The position numbers and the translations under genes are program-made. From assembly GCA_022702705.1 (NCBI GenBank), contig CM040430.1, forward strand, positions 77,565,239-77,629,238: a stretch of 64,000 bases of DNA, written 5' to 3'. This DNA is from Papilionanthe hookeriana x Papilionanthe teres (lineage: Eukaryota > Streptophyta > Magnoliopsida > Asparagales > Orchidaceae). This document shows positions 49,441 to 60,812 of this stretch, in pieces; position 1 is the first letter of the stretch, and every line of letters begins with the position of its first letter. Under the pieces are notes generated by a model. It made no database searches and had not been told where the DNA came from. It worked only from the letters and a program-made list of their open reading frames with translations.

Positions 49441-50610
49441 ATGGATTCTTACTCTATAGAAACCTCTCAATCTCGCATTTTCAACTGAAGGAAGTTTATA
49501 AGTTTCGAGGCGCAACGATTGTTCAGCAAAGTGATGATGAAGAGGAGGATTATCAAGGAAAGAGGCTTTATAAATCGATGTATGGATAATCCTACTAAAA
49601 GAATTGAAGAGATAATTAAGGAAAGACATTGGGAAGTGTTGTGTTACACTACCGCTGCCATAGTCATTCTGGTTGTGAAAGAATTCTACTCAAATATGCA
49701 TGGGATAAACCAAGGATTCATCTTTGTGCGAGGTAGGTTTGTACAATTCACTCCTGCGAGAATTAATGATCTTTTCATGATTGAGAATGTACCTATTTGC
49801 CACTAGACTAATTTCAATGCCACTAGAGATAATGTGAATGATGTGTATCGTTATTTGACAGATGAGAATGAAGAATGGGAAGTTAGAGAAAACGGATATG
49901 TTAGTTTCCCTTCTGCATCTTTAAATCCGGTGTCAAAGCAGTGGCATTACTTTATTTCGGCAAAGTTATTTCCAACTTTGATGATTAGCAAGGTAACAAA
50001 GGAAAGTGCCATTTTAAATTTCTGTTTTCAAACTGAGAGGCCGATTGATTTTGGTATTATAATTGTGAAATTAATTTTGGGATTAATTTTTCTTGGATCT
50101 AAGTATGGGCTTGGACACCCGTCCACCATATTTCTGTTATGTAGTCAATCACAAGTTTCATATGAGAGTTGGGAAAAGGTTCTTCTTCCCTGGAGGCCTA
50201 TTGATCCAACTAATCTTTATGACTACCAAATAGTAGGAGATGAAGATGATATGAATCTGCTTGCTGATCAACCAACTCAGACTTCACAACCGATTCAGCC
50301 CTATTTTCCTGAAAGTTCCAGAATGATACTGAAGAAGATCAAAAAGTTGGAGAAGGAGGTACAAAATGTTATGAATGCAATCAAAAATAGTTGTGATTTC
50401 TTTGACCATATAAATTGGAGGATGAAGGAACAATTTGATTATACTGGTTGGATTGAGATGGGTTTAATTAATCTGATGAAGAAGAACGCGGTGATTGATG
50501 AGGATTCATCTGATGAATTCCCATTCCATTTCTTCTACACTTTGTTCGTGCATCAGCAATCTATTGGTGATATTAGAGAGGAAAAAAGTTCTGAGACCGA
50601 TGTGGAGTGA
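49441..50610 (+). pseudogene. B Y1: first env-position ORF (putative plant transposon protein family)
   Basis: The likely start is the ATG at 49441 (MDSYSIETSQSRIFN). The reading passes one stop, then KFISFEAQRLFSKV, IIKERGFINRCMDNPTKRIE, RHWEVLCYTTAAIVILVVKE, VRGRFVQFTPARINDLF, a stop at 49804, SKQWHYFISAKLFPT, KESAILNFCFQTERPIDFG, LGHPSTIFLLCSQSQVSYES and LLPWRPIDP. The second half (49834-50610) is fully open. Its tail has a coiled-coil-like stretch (ILKKIKKLEKEVQNVMNAIK), INWRMKEQFDYTGWIEMG and an aromatic motif FPFHFFYTLFVHQ. About 390 codons with only two stops. The hydrophobic IIIVKLILGLIFLG (near 50060) is the only candidate membrane segment and lies within the conserved core, so I do not call it one. 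Function unknown. Confidence 0.8.
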
Positions 50611-51307
50611 TTATTGGATCGTGCTTGTGTTTGATGTGTGTAGTTTACTTTGCTTAATTATGTTTGGTGTGTTTAGTACTTTACTTTGCTTTGTAATTTA
50701 AATTTGGATTTGCTACGCTTAATTTCATGTTGTGTGCTTAGATTTTAGTGTTTGCCTATCGTAGTGTATTACAACATTAAATTTTTTTGGTTGGATTTGC
50801 TACGCTTAATTTCGGACCCAGAAAAATTTTTGGACTGGCGTCACCTACGCCCAAATCCAGAGAGTTTTGACATTTTAAATAAATAGAGCGATGCAGGGGC
50901 CCTATCGAGCGCCGTCGACGCTCGAGTATAGTAAAAGGCTGAAAACCCTTTATTTCGTGATTTTTACCCTGGGACCCGCAGTTTTTTCCATTGCTTTCAT
51001 CTTCCTCCTCCATTTTCACGATTTTGAAGACCTAGGGTTTGATAGATATCAGATTTGAAGTGAATTCAAAGCTTTTTGAGACCGGATCTACACTTCTCTT
51101 GGTAAGAGCTTCACTTTAAGTTAAAAATTTTTGAATTTCACCGTGGAAATCTCTCACATTGCTTAGATTGGAATTTTTGGATTTTTGAAAAATTTTGAGA
51201 TTTCCTATAATGAAATTTGCTCTTACTTATTTAGAATAGCATTTGAAGTTTGATGCATTGTGGATTTAGGAATTATTGGAATTTTATTACAATTTTTAGA
51301 AATTCAC
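50611..51307 (+). other. Spacer between Y1 and Y2 of B
   Basis: No gene. Holds the direct repeat TTGGATTTGCTACGCTTAAT (50705 and 50791) and a GC-rich block 50838-50930 (CGAGCG facing CGCTCG near 50912), equivalent to the X-Y spacers of A and C. Followed by a leader CTAGGGTTTGATAGA near 51031. Confidence 0.65.
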
Positions 51308-52428
51308 ATGGCTCCAAGGATGAGTAATGGAAGAGAAAATTGGATTTTGATGAAGAAAAGTTTGTTAATGTTAAAGCACAATTTCGCTTTAACTCTTACC
51401 TTTACAATAAGATGTGTATTTAGGATCGAGCTTTTGATAATCCTGGAGGATCTGTAGAACAGTTAATTGCCAAATGAAATTAGGAATGATTTTGTTATTT
51501 TACTGCAAATGCTGTTGTGGGAGTTGTTAGAGAGTTCTATTCAAATGTACCGTGGACTGAAACTGAGTATGTGTTAGTTAGAGGGAAAATGGTTGAATTT
51601 ATTCCTCAACGAATCAATGCTTTTTATCAGACTTGGGAACCATTTGTTTGTGAATATGAAAACTTCGATACTTGCGAGGTAAATATGAGCGAAGTGATTG
51701 CTTTTCTGACGAATGGAATAGGGGAATGAAAAATAAGTCAAAAACAGATGATTAATTTCCCTACTTCCAAGTTAAATGTTGCATTAAAAGCTTGGCACTA
51801 TTTCATCTCTGCAAGACTATTACCTTCTTATCACCACAGTGAAGTTACAAGGGATAGAACAATTCTGAACTATTGTATTCAAAGGATGAAAAAGATTGAT
51901 ATTGGAACTATTATCTTTAAGAACATTCAGACTATTGCTAGAGGCGAGACCACTGGAGGATTAGGACATCCTACCCTAGTTCATGCCTTGTGTGTTCAGT
52001 CTGGAGTAGAGTTCAGCAGTTCTGAAGAGATAGCTATTCCGCTGAGACCAATTACAAAGATTATTATTCGTACTTATGATTCTCATGTGAGAGCCCGAAT
52101 TAAGAGTAGGAGTACTGATATTCCTACTACGAGTCATGATGTTCCATCTACATATGAGTCCCCAACATTATCTGATATTATGGAGCAGCTAAGATTACAG
52201 AGTGCTACTGTGGATAGACTCCATGGTAGGATGGATGTGTATGAGGCCAGAAGTGATGTGAATGAAGAGTATATGAGAAGAAGATTTGAGTTTAATATTG
52301 TCTATTATGATGCATAGGTCAGATTCATGAGGGGGGAGACTGATGTGATCTTTCCTACCTACCCCAGCTATACACCATATAGGCCTGATCATGCTGACCC
52401 TGCTGATGAACCTGGTGATGAAGATTAG
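51308..52428 (+). pseudogene. B Y2: second env-position ORF, tandem paralogue of Y1
   Basis: ATG at 51308 (MAPRMSNGRENW), the same opening as the single Y ORF in A and C (MAPKSKR). The continuing frame KFVNVKAQFRFNSYLYNKM has a stop near 51420 and two or three near 51475-51485. Then VVGVVREFYSNVPWTETEYV, LVRGKMVEFIPQRINAFYQT, LKAWHYFISARLLPSYHHSE, TRDRTILNYCIQRMKKIDIG, LGHPTLVHALCVQSGVEFSS and AIPLRPITK. The tail has SPTLSDIMEQLRLQSATVDR with a helical stretch, a stop near 52316, then PTYPSYTPYRPDH and an acidic end GDED. About 373 codons. Clearly homologous to Y1 along the core (REFYSN, VRG, WHYFISA, RPI) yet well diverged, so the duplication is old. Function unknown. Confidence 0.8.
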
Positions 52429-53714
52429 TAGTTTGTTTGTTTCTGTTTTTGTTTTTCTTGTTATGTGGTGTGTTGTATTGTTGTGATGTAGTAGTTATTT
52501 GCTTTCATGTGATGTGTAAACCTGTTGATGTACTGTTATTTTGAAATTTTTAAATAAATTGTGTAGTGATGTGATAGTTTTTTTAGTATTGTAGTGTTTT
52601 GTTGGATGTTTAGATGTCTAAAGTTAATTTCTATTTACCCATGAAAATGTTTAAATTTTTATATATCACTGTTACTAACTGTTTCATGCCTGCTAGTTGT
52701 AAATTTTGACTAGTACTAGATAGCTGATGAATATTTCAAAATCCCAGCACATAAAAGTTAGTTTGTTTAACTCTCTACTGTTTCAAATTTATTGAAAAAT
52801 TTAAGCTTGGGGGAGGGTAGAAAAATATTAACTCTTATTTGTTCTCAATTATTATATTTTCAAAAATTATTAGCATAACTTCTGGCAGTTGAACCTCACT
52901 GTAAGTAACTAAAACTTTTTATTTTAGTTTAATATTGTGGAAGGATTGGAAGAAAGTTTTTAGTAATAAAGGTTAATTTTATATAGGTAAGATATTTGGT
53001 ATGAAAGGATTTGATTATAGTTAACTATTTATAGTAAAGAAAACTGTATTTTTGAAATGTTAAGAGACTTAAAGTATTGTGTGTTAAAAAGAGATTGTGA
53101 TTTTATGATGAATAATAAAGCTTATACCTAATTATAAAGTAAGGAGGTATTTCAAGTTTTTAACTTTAGAAAGAGGAGAGTGAAGTTCAAAATCATTACA
53201 GACTATCCATATATAGTAATCCTCATTAAAAAAAAGAGAGAAAAAAAATAAAAGAAAAGAAGGATTGAAAAACAATCTCAAAAGAAGAGAAAAAGAGAAA
53301 AGAAAGAAAAATATTTACGAGGAGAAGCTTGAGGAGATGCCTAATCAAAAATTGGCTTCACTTGAGTTACCCTGAAGGGAGAACTTGATTTTATTTCTGA
53401 ATTTATATTTTAAGTATTGGCCTACATTCTGATAAAGTTTGCATGAACTCCTTTTTCACATAATCTTTCAAGGCACTTTTAATATGACAAATTATAGTTT
53501 ATCTTGAAATAAATAGAAGACTAGAACCCTTAGACTTGATTACTGAATATTCTTATACCTGTAGTATTGAATTGAGTTACTAAATTTCTTTCTAAAAGTC
53601 TAACCAATATATTCTTTTGAATGAAAAATTTTAGTATCTTACAGATGAATAGTGCATTGTCTAGAGTTATATTTTTATGTAGTAAAAGGATTACTTGAGG
53701 ACAAGTAATAGTTA
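52429..53714 (+). other. A/T-rich 3' untranslated region of B
   Basis: No gene. Contains the purine-rich run 53226-53320 (A and G with few exceptions) beside GACTATCCATATATAGTAAT, and the block AAGCTTGGGGGAGGGTAGAAA at 52804. Collinear with the A and C equivalents. Confidence 0.75.
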
Positions 53715-53729
53715 AAGTTTAGGGGATTT
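53715..53729 (+). other. Polypurine tract of B
   Basis: AAAGTTTAGGGGATTT directly before the 3' LTR start TTATGCACC. Confidence 0.85.
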
Positions 53730-55385
53730 TTATGCACCGAAAATATATGCTGTTTTTGCTATATAATTTTATTCATTTTCAGCAATATTGCACTTTAAAG
53801 AAAGGTATTTTTCATGATTTTTTGCAAGTATGATGATTTTAGGTGATTGGAGTGGAACGAATTGAAAAGGAATGAATTCAGAGCAAAAAGGAGCAAAAAG
53901 GAGGAAAACAGGTTCTGGCGCCGCCGGCACCATTTTCCAAAGAACTCAGTAATTAATTTGACGATAGAGCGCCGTCGGCGCCCTATCGGGTGCCGCCGAA
54001 GCCCAATGTCGGTGGACTTCAAATTTGAAGTGTTATGGCGACATTTGAAGGGATGCCTATGGAAACTCTTGGGATTTCATTCCTAACTTATAAGTAACTA
54101 TTTTTGAACGAAAATTAGTGTGTGTCTTGTGTATTCTAGAGAGTCTAGGGTGTTTTGAGTGTTAGGGCTTAGGAGAGAAAAGTGTAGAAGTGACAATTTG
54201 AGAGAGATTCTTCTCTAAGGAGTTAAGGAGAAGGAGTAAAGTGAGAGATTGCTTCTTCCTTTCCATTCTAAAGAGGGAATTGAGTGTTGCAAAGAAGATA
54301 GAAAAGGATTCAAAGGAACTTCAAGGGAATTGCATTGGGGAAGAGAAAGAGATAAGTTATATTTTCTTTTGTGGTTTGTATGAATTTTCTTTTATATATA
54401 AAATCCATATTTTATTGTGTCTTCTCTATGAATTCTGAGTAGTCTCCTTCTTTCTTCTTACATAGAGATGTGATGATGTGTTGATGTGGATTTGATGTGT
54501 TTTTAATGTATTAATGAAATTGTGATGGTTTTTCATTTTGAACTTAATTTACTTTTTGATCTGGCCAATTGGATTATTGCTAAAATATGTTGTGGAACAT
54601 TAAATCTGAAAGGATTTAATGTCTTACAACAACAATGAAGAACCCATTCAATTTCCATGGATGAGTTGCGTAGTTCATGGGAATTGAGTGCAAATAAATA
54701 GGGAAATGTGTTTTGATGGACGTCAAATTGGAGGTTTCAGGGTGACAGGCTGAGATCCCCAATTTGGTCCTAAGATTAGTAACTAAACTCGAAAGTTAGC
54801 CTTTAGGTAAAGGGTGAGTGGGAGCTCCGTAGTGGCATCCGGTATCCTCCAGCCTAGCCTTAGATTTAGTAACTAAACTTAGGATATGTTAATGTTCATT
54901 TCTTACTTAGAAGAGGGGGTACTCTTTTAAGAGTAAAGAATCAATTATGCCCCTATTTTGCACAATACCATTAGATAATCATTCCATATCATCCACACGT
55001 CATATTATTATTGCAAGAGGAAAGATACTTTTCTTATATATAAAAAACTTTCAAATATATAGCTTAGTGTGTGTCTGATAGTTAATTTTGTTTTAAAGAT
55101 ATAGAAGTAATTGTAGTTTGCTTAATTGTTACTATTTTCTGCATCTTGGTAGTAGAAGTAAACATTAAAATTTAATTGCAATTTGAGTATTGGAATTCAG
55201 TTTTACATTATCAATAGTGAGATTCACCCTTCCCTGTGGGATCGATAAACGGGACTCCATTAGAGCCCTATATTACTTGATAAGATACGTATACTTGCGT
55301 TGAATGTTTGGACTTTACAAAATCATTATAAATATTTATAAATTTGAGTTCATATGTTCTTGCAATATATAAAGTCCGCAGGTCA
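53730..55385 (+). repeat. 3' LTR of Athila B
   Basis: Pairs with 18991-20660. Ends GTCCGCAGGTCA followed by CCCAA, the right target duplication. GC-rich repeats at 53917-54005; conserved ATTACTTGATAAGATACGTA box near 55272. Confidence 0.9.
53962..53988. other. GC-rich hairpin in B 3' LTR
   Basis: CGATAGAGCGCC, loop GTC, GGCGCCCTATCG: 11 of 12 positions pair. It lies about 230 bases inside the LTR, comparable to the hairpins of A and C but with a different stem sequence. Confidence 0.75.
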
Positions 55386-55390
55386 CCCAA
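55386..55390. repeat. Target site duplication of B, right copy (CCCAA)
   Basis: Matches 18986-18990; the pol end of A resumes here. Confidence 0.85.
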
Positions 55391-58300
55391 CATCAGATTC
55401 TCATCAGATTTAGATTGATCGACTTAAAAGTAAGGGATATGTCTATGACTGTTGACCTTAAATATTTTTCCAGTCTTAGGATCTTTAATATCCACAGCTT
55501 CATATGAATAAAATTTCATCACAATAAATGGCCCATCCACCTGGACTTAAGTTTTCCAATAAAATTTCTCAATCTTGCATTATATAGTAATAATTTTTGC
55601 CCTAGCTCAAGATTTTTAGTAAGAATCTTCCGATCATGCCACAACTTCATTTTTACTTTATAAATCTTAACATTTTCGTAAGATTCATTCCTTATCTCTT
55701 CAAGCTCATTTAATTGCAACAATCTCTTTTCTCCAGCATCTTTAAAATTAAAATTGAACTCTTTAATAGCCCAATATACTTTATGCTCAAGTTCAACAGG
55801 TAAATGACAAGCATTTCCAAAAATTAGCCTATATGGGGACATTTCTATAAGAGTTCTTTAGGCAGCCCTATAGGCCCACAAAGCATAATTCAATTTGATT
55901 GACCAATCCTTTCTATTTAGATTAACTGTCTTTTTTAATAATCTTTTAATTTCATGATTGGATAATTCATCCAAGCCACTTGTCTGCGGATGATAAGCAA
56001 TAGGAATACAATGGTTAATATGATATTTCTTTACTAACTTTTCCATAATCACTTCTCTAAAATGACTTCCCCCATCAGTTATGATTACTCTTGGTATTCC
56101 AAATCTGTAAAATATATTCTTATTTAAAAACTTTGCAACACTTTGAGCATCACATCGAGGTAAAGCAACAGATTCTATCCATTTGGATACATAGTCTACT
56201 GCTATCAAAATGTATGTATTTCCGAAAGATGATATAAATGGTCCAATAAAATCTAATCCCCAAACTTCAAATATTCAACTTCAAACATATAATTGAGGGG
56301 CATCTCATTTCTTCTAGAAATATTTCCTACACGTTGACATTGATCACAATTTTTAATATAAGCATTAACATCCTTAAAAATTGTAGACCAATAAAATCCA
56401 GATTGTAAGATTTTATATGCAGTTTTATCAACTCCAAAATGTCCCCCATAATCAGAATTATGACATTTTTAAATAATTTCATAAGTTTCTTCTAAAGGCA
56501 CACATCTTCGAATAATCAAATCCTTTCCTTGTTTATATAAAAACAGGTCATCCCAAAAATAAGTCTTAGCTTCAATAGAAATTTCTTCTTTTCCTGATAT
56601 GTCAAACCATAGGGTAAAATATCACTGACAATAAAGTTTACAATGTCGGCATACCACGGAACACACCACTCATTAACAATGAACAATTTTTCATTAGGAA
56701 AAAGTTCATTAGTTTCTTCAGCATCACAAAGAGATTTTTCTGTTTCAAGCATGGACAGATGATCAACAATTTGATTATCATCACTCTTCTAATCTACTAT
56801 CTCAAAATTAAATTCTTGCAAAAGAAGAATCCATCTAACCAATCTTTGTTTTGCATCCTTCTTCTTCATTAAATACTTAATAGCAGAATGATCAATATGC
56901 ACCACACATTTAGTTCCAATTAAATATGATCTAAATTTATCAAAGGAAAATACTATAGCTAATAACTCTTTCTCAGTAGTGGTATAATTAATTTGTGCTT
57001 CATTAAGAGTTTTACTAGCATAGTAAATCACTTTGAATATCTTATCATATTTCTGACCTAAAATAACTCCAATAGCATAATCACTAGTATCACACATTAA
57101 TTTAAAAGGTTTTCCCAGTTAGGTGAAACTATAACAGGTGTAGTGATTAATTTTTCTTTTAAAGTTTCAAAAGCTTTTAGGTAATCATCATCAAAATTAA
57201 AATTCACATCTTTCTTCAGTAAACGACATAAAGGCTACGAAATTTTTGAAAAGTTTTTAATATAACACCTGTAAAATCCAGCATGTCTAGAAAGCTTCTA
57301 ATTCCCCTTACATTAGTTGGGTAAGGTAAATTAGAGATCACATGAATTTTTACAGGATCTACTTCCATACCATTTTTTGATATACAATGTCCCAAAATAA
57401 TTCCTCCTGCTACCATAAATTGGAATTTCTCCCAGTTAAGGACCAAATTAGTTTTTTCATAGCATTTTAAAACTTTAGATAAATGTTCTAAACATGATTC
57501 AAATGAAATTCTAAACATTGAAAAGTCATCCATAAAAACTTCAATTCCTTTTTCTATTAAATCGCAGAAAATTGCCATCATACATCTCTGAAATGTAGTA
57601 GGGGCATTACATAAGCCAAAGGGCATTCTTCTAAAAGCAAATGTATCATAAGGACTAGTAAACATTGTTTTCTCTTGATCCTCAAGAGCAATTTGAATTT
57701 GGTGGTAACCAGTATATCGATCCAGAAAACAAAAGTATTTATGCCCAGCCAGTCTATCCAACATCTGATCTAGAAAAGGAAGTGGAAAATGGTCTTTCCT
57801 GGTGGAAAGGTTTAATTGTTTTATAATCAATGCATATTCATCATCCTGTAACTTGTCTTACTGGTATCATTTCATTATTTTCATTCACAGTCAAAGTAAC
57901 TCCTTTCTTAGGAACACAGTGAATAGGACTAACCTATGCACTATCTAAAATAGGGTAGATAATTCCAACATCCAACAACTTTAAGATTTCTTTCTTAATA
58001 ACTTCATTCATGATAGGATTTAATCTCCTTTGAGGATCAGCCCGAGGTTTGCAGTTATCCTCCATAAGGATTTTATATATACAAATTGAAGGACTGATTC
58101 CTTTAATATTAGTTATTGTCCATCCAAAGGCTTTCTTATATTACTTCAAAATTTCAAGCAAAATCTCTTATTCTCTTTCAGTTAATTGAGAGGAAAGTAT
58201 AGCTGGCAAAGTTGAGGAATCACCTAAAAAGGCATACTTAAAATGATTAGGAAGCATCTTTGAATCAAGTTCAGGAGGTTTTTCAATTGATGGACCAAAA

Positions 58301-59150
58301 GATTCATCTTTTTCAGTCATGTCCAACATTTCAAAATTTTCATGAACATAATTTAATTCTTCCTCATGAAAATCTTCAGAATCTTGTAATTCCTCTTCTT
58401 GCTTGTGTTCCAATTCTTTACTTTCAGATTTCTCTTCATAAGTTGACTTGAAATGACATTCACTCAAATATTTGATAACATCCATCCTATAACATTCATC
58501 TTTAACTCTTGCAAAATATTTCATTGACTTTGAAATATTGAATGTAATAGTTTGATCATTAACTCGCATCATCAATTTCCCTTTTTGCACTTCTATCATC
58601 ACTCTGCTTGCGGCTAAGAAAGGTCTCCCTAAAATTATGGGTATTTCTTTCACATCTTCCATATCCAACATAAAGATATCAACAAGAAAAAATAAATTGA
58701 TCCGCTTTTAACAAAACATCTTCTATAACTCCTTTAGGATATGTGATCAAACGATCAGCTAAATGCCGAGTTACAGTAATAGGGGTTATTTCTCCTAATC
58801 CCAGCCTTTTGAATATTGATAACGACATAAGGTTAATGCTTGCACCCAAATCACCTAAAGCTTTTCCAAAAAATCTGTCTCTAATTGCACATGGAATGTT
58901 GATACTTCCAGGATCTTTAAGCTTTTCAGGAAGCTTTTTCTGAATTATAGCGCTACACTTTTCTCTGAGTGCAACAGTCTCATTATCTTCAAATTTCCTC
59001 TTTTTGTTAAGAATATCCTTCATAAATTTCACATAGCCTGGCATTTGTTCTAAGGCTTCAGTAAATGGAATATTAATTGTAAGTTTCTTAAATATCTTTA
59101 AGAATTTTGAAAATTGCATATCCAATTTTTGTTGTCGAAGTCTCTGAGGA
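55386..59150 (-). pseudogene. A pol: protease, RT, RNase H, integrase
   Basis: Protease: FSKFLKIFKKLTINIPFTEA near 59090, LGDLGASINLMSLSIFKRLG near 58830, IILGRPFLA near 58620. RT: HFPLPFLDQMLDRLAGHKYF near 57760, AFRRMPFGLCNAPTTFQRC near 57600, FMDDFSMF near 57525. RNase H: MCDTSDYAIGVILGQKYD near 57090, TEKELLAIVFSFDKF, HIDHSAIKYLMKKKD. Integrase: zinc-finger region heavily broken (56280-56520), VDYVSKWIESVALP near 56190, VIITDGGSHFREV near 56075, YHPQTSG and SNHEIKRLLKK near 55955, MSPYRLIFGNACHLPVELEH, then WHDRKILTKNLELGQKLLLY near 55630. Both integrase Asp residues and the Glu are readable. Frames break near 58680, 58160, 57840, 57220, 56790, 56515 and 55845. The very end was separated from the downstream ORFs by element B. 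Confidence 0.9.
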
Positions 59151-59259
59151 AATGGAGGTGGTGGATTTTCTAAATCAACCTTAGGTGGAGAAATAGGTCT
59201 TTGTAAAACTTTTGGAGCGTTCTCTTTTAGTTTTTCAATCTCTTATTCTCTACTTTAGT

Positions 59260-60574
59260 CTTTTTTTGAACTTTACCTTCCGACTCTCTTCCACTTATCA
59301 ACTGAATAGCTTGTACTTGCTCTTTAGTCTTGTCTGTTAGATTTACTTCAATATTACTTGGAAGCATTCATTGGGATCTTTACTTAATGAATTGGCAATA
59401 TGTCCCAATTAATTCTCAGTATTTCTAATTGTAGCTCAATTTTGTAATTGAATTCCCATTTGTAACATCACTTCTTCAATAGACAACTTCTTCTCCTTAA
59501 ATTGTGAAGTATTATTAAAGCCTAGAGAATAGGTTGGTCTATAATTATTATTCCCTTGGTTGGTCCAGTTTCCCAATGTGTTTACTTGGTTGTTCCCCCA
59601 TTGTTGGTTACAATCACCCTGATTATTGGTATTCCAGTTAAACTTTAGATGATTTTTCCAATCTAGGTTATAATAAATGAAATATGGGTTATTAGGCTTA
59701 CTTATGACATTTAAGGTTTCTGATGAAGTTTGAGAATCAACCATTTAGCCTAATGAGTTTTCTTCAATCATGTAAGTTTGCTGAGAGAAATTCATTCCAA
59801 ATTGGTTTATCTTCCTTGAAATTGTAGCAACTTGATTTGCTAGCATCACAAAAGCATCATTTTCATGAATGGAGGTTACCTTTTTAGGATTTAACCTTTC
59901 AGAAGGCCATTAAATATTATTAGTAGACATTGCTTCAATTAAAGCATAAGCATTAGCAAACTGTTTAAACATCAATGAACCACCAGCAGCGACATCGATA
60001 ATTGATCTAAGAGATCCAACTAATCCATTGTAAAGGTTCGAATTATTAACTACTCTGGTATCGAATGATGTGTACACTTCTCAAGAGATCTTTAAAACTT
60101 TCACATACTCCATATATAGATTCCCCTTCAAACCGACAAAAAGATGTGATATCATTTCTAGGCTTCACAGTCTTCAATGGTGGAAAATATTTAGCAAGGA
60201 ATTTTTGTGCTAAATCACCCCAAGTTCTGATAGATCTAGGTGCTAACAAATTTAACCAAATCTTAGCTTTATCCCTCAGTGAAAAAAAGAAAAAAATCTA
60301 AGTTTAATAGCATTGTATGAAACACCATTGTATTTAAAAGTAGCGCACAATTCTAGAAAATTGGCAAGATGTAAATTAGGATCTTCAGTTGGTGCTCCAC
60401 TAAACTAATTTTAGATACCATCTGGATAATAGTAGGTCAAATTTCGAATGAATTAGCAGCTACAGTAGGGTGTTGAATACTACCATGAAGTTCATCCACT
60501 GTAGGGTTAGCATAATCTCTTAAAGGTCTAAATTCTTGATGGATTTCAACATTTTGATGATCATGATTTGACAT
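59260..60574 (-). pseudogene. A gag
   Basis: Likely start MSNHDHQNVEIHQEF at 60574, then RPLRDYANPTVDELHGSIQ. Blocks: DPNLHLANFLELCATFKYNG near 60350, APRSIRTWGDLAQKFLAKYF near 60230, PRNDITSFCRFEGESIYGV near 60150, a frameshift near 60060, and GLVGSLRSIIDVAAGGSLMF near 60010. The C-terminal part has SETLNVISKPNNPYF near 59710, NNQGDCNQQWGNNQVNTLGN near 59615 and KKLSIEEVMLQMGIQLQ near 59470. More broken than the C gag. Confidence 0.85.
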
Positions 60575-60789
60575 TTCTTGAATATTTTTTTATCTTTTTC
60601 TGTATTTTTAAATTTTTTTTGAATTTTTTGATAGTTCTCTCTAATTCAGAATCATAAGGAACAAGTCCCTTAGAACCTGAACTACACATACAAAATTAAC
60701 AAAGTAAAATAAAACACACTAACAAAAACAATGAATTGTAAAAAATTAAATTTTCTTAAATTTTCTTTAAATGATATTTTAATTAATTT

Positions 60790-60806
60790 CCCTGGCAATG
60801 GCGCCA
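60790..60806 (-). other. Primer binding site of A (tRNA-Asp type)
   Basis: Sense strand TGGCGCCATTGCCAGGG, two mismatches from the complement of the plant tRNA-Asp 3' end, just after the LTR end ATCAAGTTTT. Single copy, unlike in C. Confidence 0.82.
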
Positions 60807-60812
60807 AAAACT

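Larger units (their letters stand above)
18991..55385 (+). mobile_element. Athila-lineage LTR retrotransposon B (inserted in A, split by C)
   Basis: 5' LTR 18991-20660, primer binding site, gag (split), pol, two env-position ORFs, polypurine tract, 3' LTR 53730-55385, and a 5-bp CCCAA duplication on both sides. Without C it is about 13.5 kb. Orientation is opposite to A and C. It differs from them in having two full env-position ORFs. The gag frame is interrupted at about 21839 and continues at 44736 in register (NNNANVNPHWGN), which shows that C interrupts it. Confidence 0.9.

Noticed and set aside
49441..52428. True retroviral envelope protein in Athila B
   Set aside because: Only the position is env-like. 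I see no signal peptide, cleavage site or membrane anchor; the similarity is to the putative plant transposon protein family, so no envelope function is claimed.
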